Positions 59,101 through 64,000 of a DNA stretch of 64,000 nucleotides are shown here, one piece after another. Numbering within the stretch: position 1 is the stretch's first letter; every line of letters starts with the position of its first letter. A program made the translations under genes and the position numbers. The notes below the pieces were generated by a model. It was given only the letters and a program-made list of their open reading frames with translations. It was not told the DNA's origin and searched no databases. Source of the stretch: Sthenelais limicola (lineage: Eukaryota > Annelida > Polychaeta > Phyllodocida > Sigalionidae); the NCBI GenBank assembly GCA_942159475.1, contig OW804094.1, forward strand, positions 51,208,966 through 51,272,965. The letters run 5' to 3'.

Positions 59101-62100
59101 TACCAAGAAACAGCAATGCCGTTTGTCACTAAGAAAATTCTTTTGTCGTTTGTCACTTAATTTTAGTAATACGGACTAAAGACTAATAAGGTTTACGTTA
59201 ATTTGTCAGGCTAAGAAAGTCTTTTTGTCAATTGTCAATGGCTGCCTTTGTTGATATGTCGATCTAAGAAAAGGCCATGGCGATTTGTCGACTTAAGGCC
59301 TCAAGGGCCCTTTTAATTTATCAGTCAGATCTCAGAATGAATAAACTTTTGTCCGAGTATGTCCTTCAAAATTATTAAGCAAGTATGGGGCAGTGGCGGG
59401 ATGGGCTGATGCAGAGCTTTGCTGGCATAGTACAGGGCTGCGTTACATAAAGGGAGATAAGCAATATTGCGTCTCCAATCGACTAATATGGGACGCACAA
59501 ACAATTGTGCGTTCACAGGCGAATCTATGAAACTGCTATTGGTATTTGCTTTCCCCCACGTTTCTATACTACAAATTTACAGGAGAGTTTGGTATTGAAG
59601 GCAGCCCGCCAAAATAGGCCATTGTTTTACCACAAAAGCTGCTATTTGTTATCCAAACAAGAATAATTTCTTGGAAGTGATTTCAAAGAATTGTGTATTC
59701 ATAGCCTGAGTGTTGTCATGTGAGGTAACTAGAGAGGGTTGGTTTAGGTTTACCTTTCTACTTGGGGAACCATAGGTTTTATGATGTCTATGGGAATAAT
59801 CAGAATGCGAGCTTGGGTTCCATACTTCAAAGGGTGAAGGACTTAGTGTACCTTATTTCTATCACCGATAGGTTCTGTTAAAGGTCCCGTTGCTCTCAGA
59901 TCAAATGACCAATGCTGGCAAGAATTGAACATTATCATATCCACGTTCTACCTTAACAAATTACAAGATAATGTCGTGCTTCAGGCAGATTGTTAATGAA
60001 CTAGAATGTGTATCATATAATGTTGTGTATGTATACATGTTAAACACAAATATGAACACAAAACCACAATATATTGACTTTATATAGTGCCTGGAAAAGT
60101 ACTACTAAATAAAGTAAAATTGTATATCGTATTGGTATAGGGTATGTCAATTATATCTTTTCCCAACGCATTGCCGGGAGATTTATCTGGTTCTAATTCT
60201 CTAAATAAAGAACCTGCGGGGCGTTTCATAAGTTAACGCAGCGCGCGTTATAAGGTCTAACGGCAGTCGTTACCAAACATAACATTACCAAATTTATCGC
60301 TACCATAACGAACGCGCGCCGCGTTATAACTTATGAAACGCCCCCCATCGGTGATTCATTATCTCATATTATATTGAATTGTTATTCTGACACAAATGAT
60401 AGAATTGGACTACAACTTCTACTTCGTATCTTCCAGTTTGCCCATGAAGCAAATACAATGGATGTCTTTCTTTATTTCAGAGCTATTATTTGATTTGATC
60501 AAACATTTACAACTTGTCAACAGAAAAAGAGACGACATAGTCATTCAACAGGGAGAAAAGGGTGATTGGTGAGTAGTCCGAGACTCGGAATTGGGCGGAT
60601 ATTTTCCGCCGAGAATCCAAATACTTAATAATATTATGCATCGTAACGTCAAATTAAGTATTCATTGATTGCTTTGTTGGTACTACTGATCACAGAACAT
60701 GGATGCCATCGTGGGTGTCAAATGACACAACTTGAAGAGGCAGGGATCTTTAACAATGGTCCAATGCAAATCGCCCAAAAGCAAATTGGTATTATATTTG
60801 CTATATCATTGTAAAATAAATAGTGTATAATTATTCAAACCAGACTATTTTGTTTCTACTCTTCTACAGTATGTACATATTGCTGAGGGGGCAAGTATCA
60901 ATATATATCCAATACGCTGCTAAAAATGATGATGATAAGGCAGACAAGCCTCCTCCACCACCTGCTACAGCGAAGTCAGGAGAGTCCGTGCGCACACAGT
61001 TGGGCACCTTCGTCTGCAGCTTGGGTAAGTCTTATAGCACGTTGACACTTACGATAATTAAATGCTCTCTTCTCATGTAAACCTCCTGTGAGAGATACGT
61101 GCACTTCATTTACTCGTTCCTTTTTTTCTCATAATAATTATAGCATGCATAGCATTGCAATTACATGTGTAGTTAGATATTCATGTGTTCCGCTTTCTCT
61201 CCCTCTCTAGCTCTCTGTCCCTCTCACTCTCACTCTCTCTCCCCTCCCCTCCCCTCTGAGGCTCTCTGTTCCTCTCTCGTCTGTTTTTAGCAATTACGAC
61301 GAATGTTTTGGGTTAGGTATTCAGTTTCAGTTAGGTATTATTCCTAAACTAACGCCAATTATTCCCAGACGTCCCATCCCCATTTAACGAAAGTTTCACT
61401 AAATATTATAACTACTTTTATTAAATAGTAAACATGTTTCTTTACTGAAACCTTCTGCCCGTAATATCAACCAATTCAATCTTTTTATTATATGCTACAT
61501 GACAGGTGCTGGGGCAGCATTTGGTGAGGTTGCACTCATCAGTGAAGACTGCATTCGTACTGCCAGCATCATTGCTGATGACTTTGGAGATCTTATTATC
61601 ATAGACAGGGAACTCTATGATAGATCTGTCAAGTACGTCCTTCAGAAGGAGTTTGAGGACAAATCCAACTTTATAGCCGCCAGTCCCTTCTTCTCTAACT
61701 GGGCACCAAAATACAAGAAACAGTTGGCAATGGCGTTAGTTAAAGACTCTATTCCGTATGAGAATTTGCTAACCAAGCAAGGGGAGCCTGTACAAGGGAT
61801 ATATTTTATATTATCGTGAGTATACTCCATATAATTATATATGGGTTGATATAATGGAGGGTTTCCTTCCAATCGAAACTGGTAGGTTTAAATACTGACT
61901 CTTACATTTTAGAAATGATATTGTGAAACATTGGAATTACATTATGAATTGTCTTTGTTGCGGCTAACTCAGTCAATACGAATAATCACCATTCAACGTG
62001 CATGTTCAACATTTAACGTAAATACCTACTCCAATTATTAACTTTAAGCAATAGTAACAGATAGCAATCAGTTGGTCAACCCACCAATAACCATCATAAT

Positions 62101-63607
62101 TTAAATCATAAAAATGAAAGGCGCACTGCAAAAGGCAGGTGGCAAGAGCTACCTCCCCCCCCCCCCCCCCCCCCCCCACACACACACAAGCAGTAACCTC
62201 GGTGGAGCAGCAGCAGCCCCTCAAAACCTGCACCAACCACGGCAGCCATAATACATTTATTCAGGTCATAGTAACATTATAAGGCTAAAATATGCTATCC
62301 ATCCCTTCCCTATCGCTTCTCGTTTAAAATCTCTGCGCGGCTGTGTAACATGTACCGGAAAGGTATGGAAAGGCAGGGGGTCCTGGGAAAACTCGTGGGC
62401 CAAAAGATTGGCCTTAGGCCAAGAACATTATTCTAAACATTGCGGTCTGTTGCCCTTCGAGTTCATCTATAATAGTTTCATTGTCATCACCCGACCTTCC
62501 GTAGAAGACGAGCCGATAAACTCCTTTCAAAGAGGCGGCATAAAGAAATTAGCGTCGTTCTAACATGCATATTATATATATAACAGGTATGCCTATTTTC
62601 CGCATTATATATGTAACTGTTGAATTTAAAAAAAGAAATGTATGAGCTTTCCGGTACATGTTACACAGCCGCGCAGAGATTTTAAACGAAACCATGTAGT
62701 GCCAAACCGATGACATATTATCATTGGGAGGAAGAGTTTATTTGACTCTAGAAAATCATTTTTATCTCATGTTGGGAATTTCTGGATTTTTTGGATTTAA
62801 ATTCCTTTTTAATCTCATTTGATTTTATTAATAACGACATTAAAACGCCTTGGATACAAATTCTGAGCAACAATAGCACACCTTGTTGATGTCACCATGA
62901 CATCACCAAGGGTACGAGTGAGGTCATAGTAACCCACGTCTGAAGAATGTGACGTTCTTCAGTTGCATGGTAGCCTTCGTAAGGGAGGTTTGTGTGTAGT
63001 CCCGTTCAAATAAAAAAAATATGTAACTGTTGAATATCGGAAATAAAACTACTTATAAATCATAGATACTAGTCTTGCGTGGGTAAAGTTATATTATTCT
63101 AGTTTCTACGCAACAATAAAATATATAGGTTCTAAAACCAGGCGGCCGATACAAACTGATGGTAGTTTTCGATAATATTTATCATAATGTATTTCTATGT
63201 CCCTTTTTCAGGGGAGAAGTAAAGTTATTAACAGATCCCAGTTGTCATGAAAATCAGTACCCTAAATTAGGACCTCTAGAACCAGAGAAAATCAAACCTG
63301 GAGAAGACACAAGTGATGTAAACACGTTGATAAAGTAAGAGATATTCTGTCTTCTTTTTATGATTTCCGCAGATTTTGATATTCTATTTCGAATGAGAAT
63401 ACGTGTATTTCCTTTAAAATAATTGATTTGTAGCTGGAATATAAACGATTTATCTTAAACTTAGAATTACAAACCCGTTTTCTTTTAATAGGCGAATGTA
63501 TGAGACAAGGCGACCAGACGAGGACTCCGTAGTACCGAGATACAGACGAAGAAGTAAAAGGAAAAATGTGCTGGAACTGTGTCTGCTTGGTATGAACGAG
63601 TGCGTAG
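55990..63607 (+). CDS. Gene 2: tandem cyclic-nucleotide-binding domain protein, paralogue of gene 1, truncated by the window end
   Basis: Supported exons: 55990-56119, 60481-60568, 60870-61024, 61506-61815, 63212-63334, 63492-63607; a further one at 56907-56990 is tentative. The N-terminus MALTYEK...WFRKKSDLF matches gene 1. CNB domain A carries QQGEKGDC, MYILLRGQVSIYI, a loop with NDDDKADK and five prolines, and the cassette FGEVALISEDCIRTAS with conserved Glu and Arg. Domain B begins with the NWAPKYKKQLAMALVKDSI helix and GIYFILSGEVKLL. The last visible exon ends NVLELCLLGMNECV, just before cassette B. Likely role: cAMP/cGMP-responsive protein of the CNBD1/CNBD2 kind (inferred). The 3' part is outside the window. 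About 42 kb separates its start from that of gene 1, which is transcribed in the opposite direction. Confidence 0.82.
56907..56990 (+). CDS. Gene 2 tentative exon 2
   Basis: After a pyrimidine-rich TTCCCAG acceptor the frame inherited from exon 1 reads VKSAIWKSDKAKMDVVFRDN and then ETDFTGH. A GT at 56991 would keep the phase needed by the next exon. A stronger-looking donor GC|GTATGC at 57001 breaks phase unless another exon lies between. The peptide does not clearly resemble the gene 1 linker exon. Confidence 0.35.
57722..57850 (+). repeat. G and GT-rich low-complexity tract in a gene 2 intron
   Basis: A run of about 13 G at 57724-57736 and a T/G-only stretch with G runs of three to seven at 57778-57848. 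Confidence 0.8.
58146..58400. repeat. Pyrimidine-rich tract in a gene 2 intron
   Basis: CT-rich sequence similar in composition to the tracts at 32.5, 47.9 and 48.9 kb, followed by a short CACACA run. The open frame over it is an artefact. Confidence 0.7.
60218..60343. mobile_element. GC-rich inverted-repeat element (MITE-like), copy 2
   Basis: It begins GGGCGTTTCATAAGTTAACG and ends with the inverse ATGAAACGCCC. The arms contain GCGCGCGTTATA and AACGCGCGCCGCGTTATA. It sits about 140 bases upstream of the 60481 exon of gene 2 and is a shorter relative of 44781-44996. Confidence 0.75.
60481..60568 (+). CDS. Gene 2 exon (start of CNB domain A)
   Basis: The acceptor is TTTATTTCAG and the donor TG|GTGAGT. 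It encodes LLFDLIKHLQLVNRKRDD then IVIQQGEKGD. At 88 bases it is identical in length and phase to its partner in gene 1. Confidence 0.85.
60870..61024 (+). CDS. Gene 2 exon (CNB domain A middle strands and proline loop)
   Basis: The acceptor is CTTCTACAG and the donor TTGG|GTAAGT. It encodes MYILLRGQVSIYIQYAAK, then an acidic and proline-rich loop, then TQLGTFVCSLG. It is 155 bases against 125 in gene 1; the ten extra codons lie in the loop. Confidence 0.87.
61506..61815 (+). CDS. Gene 2 exon (cassette A, hinge and start of CNB domain B)
   Basis: The acceptor is CATGACAG and the donor TC|GTGAGT. It encodes GAGAAFGEVALISEDCIRTA, the RELYDRSVKYVLQKEF hinge, and GEPVQGIYFIL. This one exon covers the region split by an intron in gene 1. 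Confidence 0.92.
62153..62190. repeat. C run then (CA)n
   Basis: About 23 consecutive C followed by six CA units, in an intron of gene 2. Confidence 0.9.
62321..62688. mobile_element. Element with perfect 42-base inverted repeats in a gene 2 intron
   Basis: The 42 bases at 62321-62362 (starting CGTTTAAAATCTCTGCGCGG) are exactly inverted at 62647-62688. The 284 bases between have no open frame of note. Perfect arms suggest recent origin or gene conversion. Confidence 0.8.
63212..63334 (+). CDS. Gene 2 exon (CNB domain B strand and insert)
   Basis: The acceptor is TTTTTCAG and the donor AA|GTAAGA. It encodes GEVKLLTDPSCHENQYPKLG followed by a Lys/Glu/Pro-rich insert. Phases join the exons on either side. 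Confidence 0.85.
63492..63607 (+). CDS. Gene 2 exon (end of insert before cassette B), last in window
   Basis: The acceptor is TTTTAATAG and the donor GTAG|GTAAGT. It encodes an Arg-rich stretch (YRRRSKRK), then NVLELCLLGMNECV. This corresponds to the VNLCYLGEGQLL segment of gene 1. The cassette B exon should follow beyond the right edge. Confidence 0.82.
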
Positions 63608-64000
63608 GTAAGTACTTATTCAGTGTTTTCTCAATACCCTGTAAAAAGTTATATTGAGGTTGCTTTGTTTCACAATATTGAAATCAATGCCCCTAAAAGG
63701 GCCTGGTCATAATTCAATAAAATACTTGAATTTATTCCAATAAGTCCGCAGCAGACAGAAACTCGAGAAACTCATTTGGCACTAAAACGAATTTTACAAT
63801 CCGACTCAGTGCATTTAAGCGTTGGACATTGTAAATTTGAGGAATAACCAGCCATTTTAATCTTAGATATCTGAAAATGTGGGGTCCTCCCTACGTTCAT
63901 TCAGACTCACATGACACAAAATGTTTGGGGCCCCTCTTCCGGTGCAAATTACCCATGAGCCTCCATTCTGGCATGGGTGACAAACTCTCAATTCGGATTA

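Overview
The window is AT-rich metazoan nuclear DNA. The protein-coding signal lies in short exons with canonical GT/AG borders, separated by introns of a few hundred to several thousand bases. The rest is a dense mix of decayed retroelements, inverted-repeat elements and simple repeats. The mix (DIRS-like, Ty3/gypsy-like and LINE remnants, many foldback elements) suggests a marine invertebrate, perhaps a lophotrochozoan, but the species cannot be named from the sequence alone.

Two host genes can be supported, and they are paralogues pointing away from each other. Gene 1 (minus strand, about 13874 to 5912) assembles from nine exons into a 633-residue protein with two cyclic-nucleotide-binding (CNB) folds. 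Gene 2 (plus strand, 55990 to beyond the window end) has the same architecture and is cut by the right edge after the exon ending at 63607. Exon lengths and phases match between the two: the first coding exon gives 43 codons plus 1 base in both, the next CNB exon is 88 bases in both, and one 310-base exon of gene 2 equals two exons of gene 1 (118 + 192). The first CNB domain keeps the Glu and Arg of the phosphate-binding cassette in both genes. The second, complete only in gene 1, has His in place of that Arg. The closest named relatives I can propose are the CNBD1/CNBD2 (CRIS) type proteins.

Layout: 1-4.9 kb is repeats and featureless DNA. A 0.9-kb inverted-repeat element (4892-5804) sits just downstream of the gene 1 stop codon. 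Gene 1 occupies 5.9-13.9 kb, and its large first intron holds a TTAA-flanked transposon-like element and three hairpin elements. From 14 to 55 kb there is no recognisable host gene. That stretch holds LINE reverse-transcriptase and C-terminal fragments (14.5, 17.0, 19.3 and 51.2 kb), a Ty3/gypsy integrase tail (17.4 kb), a DIRS-like element with reverse transcriptase and tyrosine recombinase parts (22.4-23.9 kb), two LTR-like copies (29.3 and 45.5 kb), a 1.15-kb inverted-repeat element with a 143-codon ORF (39.2 kb), GC-rich short inverted-repeat elements, pyrimidine tracts and microsatellites. Gene 2 fills 56.0-63.6 kb and carries one more GC-rich element and a 42-bp perfect inverted repeat in its introns.

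The most unusual structure is a set of scattered hairpins (11.4, 12.1, 13.4, 20.1 and 41.4 kb). Their arms differ completely from copy to copy, while a short core around TTGCTACGYAA and a flanking AGAGAGAATG motif recur. All calls come from reading the sequence by eye; no searches were run.
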